Shown piece after piece: positions 12,247 through 22,012 of a stretch of DNA of 64,000 bases; the first letter of the stretch is position 1, and every line of letters starts with the position of its first letter. The notes beneath the pieces are model-generated. The model saw nothing but the letters and a program-made list of their open reading frames with translations, had not been told where the DNA came from and did no database searches. The translations under genes and the position numbers were made by a program. The stretch is from the NCBI GenBank assembly GCA_021234155.1, contig JAJEKV010000071.1:1995138-2059137 (forward strand), in the 5' to 3' direction. Source of the DNA: Isoetes taiwanensis. Taxonomy: Eukaryota; Streptophyta; Lycopodiopsida; Isoetales; Isoetaceae.

Positions 12247-12517
12247 CTCACAGAGTGTGCCCAGACCACTTTGGACCATGTTCCTAAGTGCTCCCCGCGC
12301 ACTGTGTGAGTGGTGGACCCAAGTTGACCTAGCTAGATGCATAATTTAGCTAATCTGACAGTGTAGTTCAGCTTATTACTTAGCTAATTTTGCATGTTAA
12401 AACATTAAGAAACCCCTTGTAAATTGAAAATTGGACCCAAAAAGAGGTGACCCCTCACAGAGTGCGTCCAGACCACTTTGGACCATGTTCCTAAGTGCTC
12501 CCCGCACACTGTATGAG
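12247..12517 (+). repeat. Two 64-nt hairpin repeats upstream of ORF1, copy 1
   Basis: Hairpins at 12247-12310 and 12454-12517. The arms are CTCACAGAGTGCGC-like and GCGCACTGTGTGAG, 13 of 14 pairs with one G-G mismatch. The interior reads CCAGACCACTTTGGACCATG and TTCCTAAGTGCTCCCC, allowing a small GGA/TCC inner stem. The second copy has small changes in the right arm. The spacers between copies are much less alike than the hairpins themselves. Confidence 0.9.
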
Positions 12518-12629
12518 TGGTGGATACTTTTTGGCTAGATAAACCTAATGTACTCCTCATATCTTCATTAATATCCTCTAGATTGGCCCAATATGGAATT
12601 GCAGGTCCAAACCCTAAATTTTCCCTACC

Positions 12630-12638
12630 TATAAGTAG
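12630..12638 (+). promoter_or_regulatory. TATA-like box of ORF1, copy 1
   Basis: TATAAGTAG lies 97 bases before the ORF1 start, between AAACCCTAAATTT and AAATTAGGGTTCC. The same box with the same flanks precedes ORF2 (14755-14763). The repeated layout argues that ORF1 has its own promoter. Confidence 0.6.
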
Positions 12639-12734
12639 AAAATTAGGGTTCCTCATCCTCAGCGCCTTCAGAAATTAGCTTGTCCCCGAAAACGATTTTT
12701 AGGCGCCAGAGCTCAAATCGCTTCAAACCAAGAC

Positions 12735-13955
12735 ATGGCCTGCACCAAACAGACAACCCGGATCACTGTGCCCCCTGGACATGTGAGCGCCCAAGAGCGG
12801 GCCGATCGACAGAAGGTCCGACAGTTCCAGGAGCGAGCCAAAGCAGAGGAACAGGAGGCTCAGCCTAACCCTAATGCCGAAGAGGAGACCCTAGAGCACC
12901 AGGAGGAGGAGCGCCCCCAAAGCCTTGAAGAAGAAGCCGAAGAAATCACAGAAGAGGCGGCAGCATTGCTGAGGAGGGAGCTCGAGAGAGAGCTCTTCCA
13001 GGACTTCGACAAGGAGGAAAAGAAGATGAAGAGGAAGAGGGATGGCGAACAGACGGAGGAAAGGAAGTCGAAGGAGGAGCGTCACAGGAAGAAGGAGGAG
13101 CGACGTAAGAGAAAAGAGGAAAAGAAGCAGAAGAGGGAGGAAAAGAAGAGGCGACGGGAGGAGCGCGAGAAGCTGAGGGCAGAAAAAGGAAAAGGCCCTG
13201 CGCTATCAAAGGACACGAAGCACAAGCTGAAAACGACTCCCGCCAAAGGAGTCGCCATCCAGGAGCCCGACCCCGAAAAGCCTCCGTCCTCATCTGACAC
13301 TGAGTCAGATGAGGAAAGAAGGATTCCCAGCCCAACTGAGGGTTCGGGACCCTCGAACGCAGGGCGAGAAAAAGAAGACGTAGTAGCAGGGGCACCCCCA
13401 TACCCCAGGTGGCCATCTCCCAAGCACCCATCGGACAACAACAAGAAGCCGAGGCCACAATGGGAGTCGTATGTACTCAAGCAGGATCTTGAGTACAAGA
13501 AGAAGTTGAAAGAGTATACTTCGTACATGAAAATGCACGAAGAATACTCTAAGTACTACGAGGAGCACAAGGTTACGTTTGTCGACGGAGGTCGGCCGAC
13601 GAAGAAGAACACACTGAAGCCACCACCTGAGAAACCAGCTCCCCCAAAGAAGCCCGTTAGAAGAAAGGTGGACTCGCGATTTTCCGGGGCTGCTCGAGAG
13701 ATCCGACATTTCCAGCGGAGTTACGGCTTTCTTATCCCTAGAGCTCCCTTCGCAAGGCTCACAAGGGAAGTTTTACAGAAGTTCGACCCCTCGAAGCGAG
13801 TCACAGATGATATGTTGCTCGCGTTACAGGAGGCGGCCGAGCAACATATAGTCCAGCACTTCGAAGACTCTGTTGCATGTGCTATGCATGCAAAAAGAGT
13901 GACATGTATGCCAAAAGATACGAGGCTGGCTAAATACATTAAGAAGGAATTCTAG
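12735..13955 (+). CDS. Histone H3 fusion protein (H3 tail, charged coiled coil, H3 fold)
   Basis: A 406-residue protein in one uninterrupted frame. Residues 1-9 (MACTKQTTR) copy the H3 tail start ARTKQTAR, keeping T3, K4, Q5, T6 and R8. Residues about 25-170 are Glu/Lys/Arg-rich and likely coiled coil. About 170-315 are Ser/Pro-rich then basic, ending KKPVRRK. Residues 316-406 form a complete H3 fold: AAREIRHFQRS (alpha N), LIPRAPFARLTREV (alpha 1), LLALQEAAEQHIVQHFED (alpha 2), CAMHAKRVTCMPKD (loop 2) and LAKYIKKEF (alpha 3). Cys382, His385 and Asp395 match H3 C110, H113 and D123 of the H3-H3' interface. Ordinary H3 has 135 or 136 residues, so this carries an insertion of about 290. It could enter nucleosomes or tether the element to chromatin; both are inference. 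The start is chosen because it gives the H3 tail directly after Met. Confidence 0.88.
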   Translation: MACTKQTTRITVPPGHVSAQERADRQKVRQFQERAKAEEQEAQPNPNAEEETLEHQEEERPQSLEEEAEEITEEAAALLRRELERELFQDFDKEEKKMKRKRDGEQTEERKSKEERHRKKEERRKRKEEKKQKREEKKRRREEREKLRAEKGKGPALSKDTKHKLKTTPAKGVAIQEPDPEKPPSSSDTESDEERRIPSPTEGSGPSNAGREKEDVVAGAPPYPRWPSPKHPSDNNKKPRPQWESYVLKQDLEYKKKLKEYTSYMKMHEEYSKYYEEHKVTFVDGGRPTKKNTLKPPPEKPAPPKKPVRRKVDSRFSGAAREIRHFQRSYGFLIPRAPFARLTREVLQKFDPSKRVTDDMLLALQEAAEQHIVQHFEDSVACAMHAKRVTCMPKDTRLAKYIKKEF

Positions 13956-14103
13956 ATTAATCCTTGTAAATAATTTTTGTAAATATAAGTTTGTAATTTT
14001 GCTGGATTAATGTGTTAAATCGTGTCTAATCAAGGTGTAATACAAACTTTTGCATTTGGAATTAACAAAATTGGAGTAAAACTCAGTGTTTTTAGCCCCA
14101 CCC

Positions 14104-14578
14104 CTCACAGAGTGCACCCAAACCACTTTGGACAAGGCTCCTAAGTGCTCCCCGCGCACTGTGTGAGTGGTCGAGCACTGATCTATACCAAAACTTGTCC
14201 AAATGCAGAAAGTACGCACACCATTCGACTCAACTCACCTTAATTAGTAGGATTTGACCCTTAGTTTGTAGAAATTGGCCAACCCTTACTCAAATGGAGC
14301 CCTACCCATCACAGAGTGCACCGAGACCACTTTGGACAAGGCTCCTAAGTGCTCCCCGCGCACTGTGTGAGTGGTCGACCCCTAAATTACACCAAAACTT
14401 GTCCAAATGAAGCAAGTAAGGGCACAATCCGACCTATGTCGACGAGATATGCAGGATTCCATCCTTAGTTTGCATGTTTGGCATCATCCTCGACCCAAAC
14501 AAGGCCCCACCCCTTACACAGAGTGCACCCAGACCACTTTGGACCATGTTCCTAAGTGCTCCCCGCGCACTGTGTGAG
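14104..14578 (+). repeat. Three 64-66-nt hairpin repeats between ORF1 and ORF2, copy 1
   Basis: Hairpins at 14104-14167, 14308-14371 and 14513-14578, starting every 204-205 bases. The arms are as in the ORF1 array. The first two have GGACAAGGCTCC in the loop and the third has GGACCATGTTCC, so the GGA/TCC pairing is kept while the loop changes. Spacers share only short pieces such as ACCAAAACTTGTCCAAATG. Confidence 0.9.
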
Positions 14579-14754
14579 TGGTCACACTTAAATTGTCCTA
14601 ACTTAGCATAACTTTCACCAAATTAGAGGAAATTGTTGCAATAGGATCCTTAGAATGCACTCCTTAGCATGATTACTTGCCTTTTGCATAGCAATACCTT
14701 AGAATCATAGGTTTTCCCCAAACCCTAAAATTTCCCAAAATTAGGGTTTTTGCC

Positions 14755-14763
14755 TATAAGTAG
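14755..14763 (+). promoter_or_regulatory. TATA-like box of ORF2, copy 1
   Basis: TATAAGTAG after AAACCCTAAAA and AATTAGGGTTTTTGCC, 110-118 bases before the ORF2 start at 14873. The arrangement is the same as before ORF1. Confidence 0.6.
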
Positions 14764-14872
14764 ACCACAACCCTCATTTGCATCCTACACCCTTGCTCCT
14801 CACTCCTAGCCGATTTTCCAGGCCCCTAAGGCACTTTCCCATCTGTTTAATATCCCTAGCTGCTCATAGACC

Positions 14873-16371
14873 ATGGCAACCACTTAATTTAGGCGATGGT
14901 ACAGCGCCACAGCTCATGTGGCCGAGGCCAACATCAACTCCGTCTTCGCCGTTTTCCAAAAGCAGGTTGATGTGGAGGCCACCATCAATGCCACCCCCTT
15001 CTACCAAGACATTATGTCGGAGTTCCATGCTAAGATAGGACCTTCTCTAGTAGAGCTCCCACCTTGCGTAGGATATTTTGCACCAAGCATGGCCCTCAAG
15101 TTAGCACTCCAAGACATACCTAATATAGACAAGTACCTAGAAAACAAGGCTAGTCGCCTACCTAATTACATGTCTGTATCTGCCAACAGGAGGAGATACT
15201 TCTCTTACAATGCAGCCATAGCTATTTTCCTATCTCTTCGAGCCCAAACCCAGATAGGAGAACCATCGGTGGAACCCCTAGACATAGAGCCAATGGCCAT
15301 GGCAGCAGCTGAAGAAGAGCAGATGCGCCTTGCATACGAGGAGGCAGAGGAAGAAGAAGAGGAAGGACATCGACCTAGTATAAGAAAGGCAACAAGCAGA
15401 GAAGCAGCTCCAAAGCTTCGAAGAAGGGCTCAAAGTTACAAGAACAGCCCCACCACTTGGGCAAGGAATTACAAGCTTGACCCCGGTGATCATAGGAGGA
15501 GAGGCATACTTAAACCTCCATGATATTAAGAACCAACCCGAGTGCCGAGACAGGGGCTACATGGTAGATGAACTCCTACATCCTACGACAAGACCCTGAT
15601 CTCGACGACTTCATCGACAGAGAAATTCAAGACTTCCCCATCAGCATAAAAGAAGCCAGAACATACACCGGCCAGACAACCACAGATATTGAAGCCTACA
15701 CCGACATCAGACAGATGATGGCTGAGCAAGAGTTGCCGACGGAAGGAGTTCTTGGCGATTCAGGAGCGCATGGGAATCAAGGGAAAATCAACGTCTATAC
15801 TCCCACCTAGCACATCGGCATCGGCACCAGCATCATCAGAAAGAAGAAGCATCAACCTGACATCTTCCATGTACCGTGACTACAGAGAGATGGTGGAAGT
15901 ACCGGTTGATGAGTACTCCGGAAGACACCAAGCAGCCTTCACATCAGGCGGAGAGGCAGGGCATGACAAAGCCCTTAGGTTCTATCTCCCTTTACTCATA
16001 GATGGAAGGATAGCGGTCATACACCGCCAATTCAGCCCAGGGGTGAAGAAGGAGTCTTCATGCTCATCGCTCTCTCAGGATTCGGAAGTCATGCTCGTAT
16101 GGCCCCAAACATCGACCATGTCATCCTCGTCAAGTGAACGATAGCATTGAGCATCTTTGACTTCGCAGTCCCCTACAGATGGCAGGGCAGATTGGCAGTG
16201 ACTGCAGCCTATACATCGGACAGGAGGATCGAAGACTTGGTGACCGCACTTCAAGGAGGCCGCCGCGAACATTTCTCTTCTGCAACCCGATGCGAAAAGA
16301 AGCTTTGTGCTAAGTCGAATAGTTCTCAATTTTGGACATTCGTGGGATGGAAAAGAACACGCAGGAGTTGA
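14873..16371 (+). pseudogene. ORF2/ORF3, copy 1 (decayed)
   Basis: Not a recognised family. The original start ATG at 14873 is followed by a TAA after four codons. Coding resumes by 14918 (MAEANINSVFAVFQKQVDVE) and runs to an acidic Glu-rich tail. A loss of bases in that tail shifts the frame relative to copy 2. ORF3 follows, starting at 15568 (MNSYILRQDPDLDDF), with frameshifts near 15750 and 16040 and a TGA at 16135. The ORF3 part is homologous to the 62814-63797 gene. Together the two look like one protein with an N-terminal domain, acidic linker and C-terminal domain. Function unknown; a structural or nucleic-acid-binding role is only a guess. Confidence 0.6.
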
Positions 16372-16433
16372 ACATGCACTATTGCCATCTGTTTTGTGCC
16401 CATATGATAGATAGGTACTATTTGACTACCATA

Positions 16434-16900
16434 GGTGAAGAACAATGATACGACTTTACAATGTAACCTTGAGCTTCTTGGAGAACACGATTATCTGCCA
16501 CATCCAGACCTTTGAAGATTACCAATCTTCGTCTTTTCCAGATAGTCCAAAGCAACCATCCTGCTGCTAGATGAAAAGCCTGGCCTTGTAACTCTGTCCA
16601 GGTACTTGGGTAAATTGCCAAAAGCAGTTGTTGACTTGTTAGTGAAACCTGAAAAAGGGAAAACAACCAGTCCCATACCTGTCTAAGGTGTTCACACATG
16701 AAAAAGCAATGCTCAATGGTCTCAGACCCACGCTTGCATACTGGACACTGATTTGATATTCTAGGGTTAAACTTATGGACAAGCACATTAACCCGCAGAC
16801 ACCTATGAAGAATCTGCCACCAAAGAACTGCCACTTTAGGATGAAGTAGCTTGTCCCATGCCCAAGACCACACCTTCTGCCATTGAAGAGGAGGAAGTTG
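16434..16900 (-). pseudogene. LINE ORF2 C-terminal fragment (zf-RVT)
   Basis: On the minus strand an open frame (16873 to 16418) reads WDKLLHPKVAVLWWQILHRC, then NQCPVCKRGSETIEHCFFMC and LRQVWDWLF. The CPxC...ExxxHxxxxC pattern is the zinc-binding domain at the end of L1-type plant LINE ORF2 proteins. Reverse transcriptase and 3' UTR are missing. The fragment fills the gap between the two H3-bearing units, and its last codons run into copy 1 sequence, so the junction is chimeric. Confidence 0.85.
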
Positions 16901-17285
16901 AATTAATTTCTATCGTCCGCGGAGACCAATTGGCCTATGGGACTCAAATAAATGATATAGCAATGGAGGCGCTCATGATGGCGCTTAGGGTTTCAGCCCC
17001 ATTCTTTTGTTCATAACTCGGGATTCTGGTGTCAGATTTGGGTGTTCTTAGGCTCCTTGGAAAGCTCGTCGCAAGCCCTTTCTGAGAAGTATGATTTATA
17101 TGGTGATTCTTCTATTTGGTGGAAAGAACTCACCTGAAAGTCCTGGCCCTCTTTTGGCGGTGCTAGGGTTTGGTTGCAATTTTCTTTTGGCCATAACTTC
17201 TGCATGTGGTGGCAGTGTTGGGCATGTTTGGGCTTGTTGGAAAGCTCTTTAAGCCTCCATCCAGTGGTGCTTAATCTTCTCAGAG

Positions 17286-18422
17286 ATTGGCCTGTTGGGA
17301 AGGACTATTCAGCTCTAAAGCCTGCCCCCCTTTTTGTTGGAGATGACAAGATCCAGTCGCAGCTTGCCAAAACATTCTTCTGGTAGTTCTACCATAGTAT
17401 ATGGAAGAATTGGAAAAGAATATGCTGCAGATTATCTCAGAATAAGTGTACGTGATGCACACAAAATGGCTTGCGAAGTTGCTCTTTTGGCTCCTGAGAG
17501 TTTGGTTTCTTCGGTGCACTCAATCCTTTAGTGTTGTCTAACATGTCTTCTAGTGGCACGAGTGGGGCCGCCTCAATTGAGACAGGAGCTCCATCTTTCT
17601 CCTCTTCTCAGTTACTTGTCCCAGTTTCGATTCCATATAGTTCATGCCTCTGCGCATACGTCTGGTGAGACTGGAAGACGTGTTGAACGTGTGCCATTGG
17701 AAAACTCTTCTGAAAGTGTCGTACTTCTAATGCACGTTGAAGGATCCTCAGGTTAGGTGATGTGCTCTAATCAATTAGCATCTCTGACAATCATTGGAAG
17801 TTCTGCGGGTCAGGCGAGACCCTCTTTGTCTGCCGAAATTGCTTCTGGGCTAGTGGGACCTCCAACACATGTTGGAGGTGCCTCATGTCAGCCGAGATCT
17901 CATGTGCCTGTAGAGTGCTCCTCTGGACATGCTGCACCTAATAGTGTTGCACAAGCGGCACCTTCAATACAGGTTGGAAGTTCTTTCACGCGGACTTCTC
18001 ATGGAGGTAGTGCTCGGATGGTGGTGCAACCTACACAAACTGGTGTTTCCCCAGGACAAGTGGTGCGTCCAACGCACGTTGGAGTCCCTTAGGGCAAGAG
18101 GAGTTTCCCCCTCTTCCCCCCCAGCAGCCTGGGTGACTTCCTCTTCCACCCCTCGAGCTGCGACGACCTCACCTTGGAGATCATCTAACACAGTAGCTCG
18201 AGTTAGTGGTGTGCGATTTTCTGAGTGGCTTTGCAAGGGCTTGGCGACGCCAGCCACCTCAGCTCGTGTCTCAGAGGCCATTGCCACCATAGTGGATAAT
18301 AACAAGAAAGAAGTTGTGACGTTCCAGCATAATATACGCTCCCAATACGTATATTATACTGCCACGTCACACGTACATGCCATAGATGACATGTACTTGA
18401 GAGTCGAAGAACGTTGCACCTA
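17286..18422 (+). pseudogene. Repeat-containing coding remnant, copy 2
   Basis: Equivalent of 9384-10522, with the same HVGG-type repeats, the same TAG before MCSNQLASL and the same frame changes. A lost base near 18085 (THVGVP) adds a further break. Product not recognised. Confidence 0.45.
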
Positions 18423-18458
18423 GGGGCCAAGAGTTGCACCTAGGGGGGCAACCTCGAA

Positions 18459-19927
18459 TGTTGTGCATGTTAATAAAACATACACAACAAAACCCCCTTG
18501 AACCCCCATTTTCCAAATGGCATGAATCCATTTGGCCAAGTGGTTAACCTAATCTAGAAAGGGTCTATATAAGGGCTATAACCCTAAACCCTAAACCCTT
18601 TCTATCTTTGACAATTAGGGTTTCCTAGAGCTCCTTTTCCATTCTCGCATTTAGGGTTCTCTTGAGCCATTTCGGCCAAGTCAGGACTCCAATTCGCATT
18701 GCTAGGCTCCGAAAAGTCAGATTTGCACAACAGATTATCGATTAGCAGCCATATTTAGCAAGATTAGGAGCATGGACGCCTTCCGGGGATCAGGAGTAGG
18801 TCAAGGACCAGATATCTAGTTATTCTGTGTGCAAAGCCATCTTTGGGCAAGGCAATAGGCTGGTTTAGTATGTTAGATCAACTCTAGAGGCCTTATAGAT
18901 CCCGAGATCATAAGTCCTAACAAAGGAACCTAACTCTAGATGTTAGGTAGATAGATTGATGTTATTCTCTATTTCAGTTCTATGATGTTGTATGTATTTC
19001 ACTCTGTGGCCTCCATGTATTGGGAAGGGAAGTAGAGGCCTAAAGCTGTGTAGCAGATGATCCTAGATAGCACCACTAGTTCCCAATTACATGCGGCCCG
19101 TGCACAGGAGCCCGCCTGGTTGTGGGTGGCGGGACTAGACCGGATGACAAGGAGGAACTTGTCCCAACGCGAACTGACCCCTCTGGTGTGTAAAGCCTAC
19201 CTGGGGTCTATGCGGGCTAGGCTTAATGGCTTGTCACTGCGTGTGGGCAAGGCATGAGCTCGACACTCGTGGGGTGATACGTCACCTTCCATTGAGTTCA
19301 AGTCGAATAAGGGCAGTGGCCCTCTAGCCGCCCGTGATGGGCATGGATGCATCTGGAGGGGAGGTGACTCTCTTCCTGCCTCATCGGGGGGAAGATGCAA
19401 TCCAGTAGTAGTAGCCCCACTGGCTATTCACCCGGCAGGCTACGATCAGGTCCCAATACTTTTCAACCTACTCTGCAAAGTGTGCACGGGAGGGGCGGAT
19501 GGAGTGGACCACCCTAAGCCATGTTCTTATGCCAGCCAAATCCATTTGCCATGAATTCTGTCTGCAATGACTTCTGGAGGCCCAAGCCGTCAGTCATCCC
19601 CCTTGAGTCTGAGCCTTGTGTAGGATCTCCCCCTTTTTCTGTTATTGTTTATGTTGATGTTGATATCTCTATGATGTTCATGATGTGTTCGCCCTTCGAG
19701 GTGATTGTATTGATATATTGTGTTATGTGCTCATGTTTATTCATGCTTCCGTATATAGGTCGACCCAAAGGGAGACGGGTGAATGACACATCCACTCTTC
19801 CCTTGCTAGCTCATTCCACACTCAGGGAGTGTGGTCAGGTGAATGGCCTCTGCCAGTTTGGCTGACAGGGGGGAATGCTCTGACTTCTGATACAGTGTGT
19901 GCACCGTATAGGGAGTAGGGGACGTCA
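18459..19927 (+). repeat. LTR-like block with promoter, copy 2
   Basis: Second copy of the 10558-12027 block, with TATA box CTATATAAGG at 18565-18574 followed by telobox units. It ends ACGTCA just before the PBS. Confidence 0.6.
18565..18574 (+). promoter_or_regulatory. TATA box of the LTR-like block, copy 2
   Basis: CTATATAAGG with ACCCTAAACCCTAAACCC directly downstream, identical in layout to 10664-10673. Confidence 0.65.
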
Positions 19928-19930
19928 CAG

Positions 19931-19942
19931 TGGTATCAGAGC
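19931..19942 (+). other. Primer-binding site like initiator tRNA-Met, copy 2
   Basis: TGGTATCAGAGC, 7900 bases after the copy 1 site. Confidence 0.75.
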
Positions 19943-20136
19943 ATGATCTTGGTAGACCAAGGTCGAGCACTGACCATTTTCCCATAGGACTAACATTAGA
20001 TTCAAGCCTTGGGAAATAGCCACCCAACCAGGAACCTCGAAAATTGGAAATTTTTTTTTCCAATTTTTAGTGTAGTGAATAAAGTTAGTAAGAAGTTCTA
20101 GCAAGAACCCAACCTAAATTGTCCAAGAGGTGACCC

Positions 20137-20414
20137 CTCACAGAGTGCGCCCAGACCACTTTGGACCATGTTCCTAAGTGCTCCCCGCGCACTGTGTGAG
20201 TGGTGGACCCAAGTTGACCTAGCTAGATGCATAATTTAGCTAATCTGACAGTGTAGTTCAGCTTATTACTTAGATTCTAGCTAGTTTTGCATGTTAAAAT
20301 ATTAAGAAACCCCTTGTAAATTGAAAATTGGACCCAAAAAGAGGTGACCCCTCACAGAGTGCGCCCAGACCACTTTGGACCATGTTCCTAAGTGCTCCCC
20401 GCGCACTGTGTGAG
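20137..20414 (+). repeat. Two hairpin repeats upstream of ORF1, copy 2
   Basis: Hairpins at 20137-20200 and 20351-20414. Both have arms CTCACAGAGTGCGC and GCGCACTGTGTGAG, and the loop type GGACCATGTTCC. The second copy is more regular here than in copy 1. Confidence 0.9.
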
Positions 20415-20526
20415 TGGTGGATACTTTTTGGCTAGATAAACCTAATGTACTCCTCATATCTTCATTAATATCCTCTAGATTGGCCCAATATGGAATTGCA
20501 GGTCCAAACCCTAAATTTCCCCTACC

Positions 20527-20535
20527 TATAAGTAG
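20527..20535 (+). promoter_or_regulatory. TATA-like box of ORF1, copy 2
   Basis: TATAAGTAG, 101 bases before the ORF1 start, flanked by AAACCCTAAATTT and TTAGGGTT as in copy 1. Confidence 0.6.
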
Positions 20536-20635
20536 AAAATTAGGGTTCCTCATTTGTCCTCAGCGCCTTCAGAAATTAGCTCGTCCCCGAAAATGATTTT
20601 TAGGCGCCAGAGCTCAAATCGGTTCAAACCAAGAC

Positions 20636-21847
20636 ATGGCCTGCACCAAACAGACAACCCGGATCACTGTGCCCCCTGGACATGTGAGCGCCCAAGAGCG
20701 GGCCGCTCGACAGAAGGTCCGACAGTTCCAGGAGCGAGCCGAAGAGGAGGAACAGGAGGCTCAGCCTAACTCTAATGCCGAAGAGGAGACCCTAGAGCAC
20801 CAGGAGGAGGAGCGCCCCCAAAGCCTTGAAGAAGAAGCCGAGGAAATCACAGAAGAAGAGGCGGCAGCGTTACTGCGGAGGGAGCTCGAGAGAGAGCTCT
20901 TCCAGGACTTCGACAAGGAGGAAAAGAAGATGAAGAAGAGGAAGAGGGATGGCGGACAGACGAAGGAAAGGAAGTCGAAGGAGGAGCGTCACAGGGAGAA
21001 GGAGGAGCGACGTAAGAGAAAAGAGGAAAAGAAGCAGAAGAGGGAGGAAAAGAAGAGGCGACGGGAGGAGGGCGAGAAGCTGAGGGCAGAAAAAGGAAAA
21101 GGCCCTGCGCTATCAAAGGACACGAAGCACAAGCTGAAGATGACTCCCGCCAAAGGAGTCGCCATCCAGGAGCCCGACCCCGAAAAGCCTCCATCCTCAT
21201 CTGACACTGAGTCAGATGAGGAAAGAAGGATTCCCAACCCAACTGAGGGTTCGGGACCCTCGAACACAGGGTGAGGAAAAGAAGACGTAGTAGCAGGGGC
21301 ACCCCCGTACCCCAAGTGGCCATCTCCCAAGCACCCGTCAGACATCAACAAGAAGCCGAGGCCACAATGGGAGTCATATGTACTCAAGCAAGATCTTGAG
21401 TACAGGAAGAAGTTGAAAGAATATACTTCGTACATGAAAATGCACGAAGAATACTCTAAGTACTACGAGGAGCACAAGGTTACGTTTGTCGAAGGAGGTC
21501 GGCCGACGAAGAAGAACACACTGAAGCCACCACCTGAGAAACCAGCTCCCCCAAAGAAGCCCGTTAGAAGAAAGGCGGACTCGCAATTTTCCAGAGCTGC
21601 TCGAGAGATCCGATATTTCCAGCGGAGTTACGGCTTTCTTATCCCTAGAGCTCCCTTCGCAAGGCTCACAAGGGAAGTTTTACAGGAGTTCGACCCCTCG
21701 AAGCGAGTCACAGATGATATGTTGCTCAAGCATGTGAGGTGGCCGAAAGCAAAAGATATAGTCCAAAGACTGAAGACTTCGTTGCATGTGCTATGCATGC
21801 AAAAAGAGTGACATGTATGCCAAAAGATACGAGGCTGGCTAAATACA
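20636..21847 (+). pseudogene. Histone H3 fusion protein, copy 2 (broken)
   Basis: It begins with the same MACTKQTTR tail and charged region, open to 21274. There a TGA replaces the CGA (Arg) codon of copy 1, a CpG-type transition. The frame then continues through the KKLKEYTSYMKMHEEYSKYY segment into the H3 fold with REIRYFQRSYGFLIPRAPFA. After DDMLL the copy 1 sequence ALQEAAEQHIVQHFED is replaced by unrelated codons and the frame shifts, ending at 21811. Alpha 2 and loop 2 are therefore lost. This copy cannot make a complete H3 fold. Confidence 0.85.
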
Positions 21848-22012
21848 TTAAGAAGGAATTCTAGATTAATCCTTGTAAATAATTTTTGTAAATATAAGTT
21901 TGTAATTTTGCTGGATTAATGTGTTAAATCGTGTCTAATCAAGGTGTATTACAAACTTTTGCATTTGGAATTAACAAAATTGGAGTAAAACTCAGTGTTT
22001 TTGGCCCCACCC

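Larger units (their letters stand above)
8991..16433 (+). mobile_element. H3-bearing repeat unit, copy 1
   Basis: This is the first of two direct copies. The second is 16901-24349, with a period of 7900 bases measured between the two TGGTATCAGAGC sites. Order: minus-strand LINE 3' end, repeat-coding pseudogene, LTR-like block, primer-binding site, two hairpins, ORF1 (histone H3 fusion), three hairpins, ORF2/ORF3. The right edge is the point after CTACCATAGG, where copy 2 continues differently. No reverse transcriptase, integrase or protease is visible. It could be a fragment of a large non-autonomous LTR element, or a tandem integration of a circular pararetrovirus-like or other viral genome. 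The tandem structure is seen; its origin is inferred. Confidence 0.8.

Noticed and set aside
12247..12310. Hammerhead or twister ribozyme
   Set aside because: CTGATGA and GAAA of the hammerhead are missing and the conserved twister internal loops are not found, so no ribozyme is called.
12891..13709. Long minus-strand frames across the H3 fusion gene
   Set aside because: They are shadows of a repetitive GA-rich coding region; the Ser/Phe-rich products have no domain, and the plus-strand frame has clear homology.
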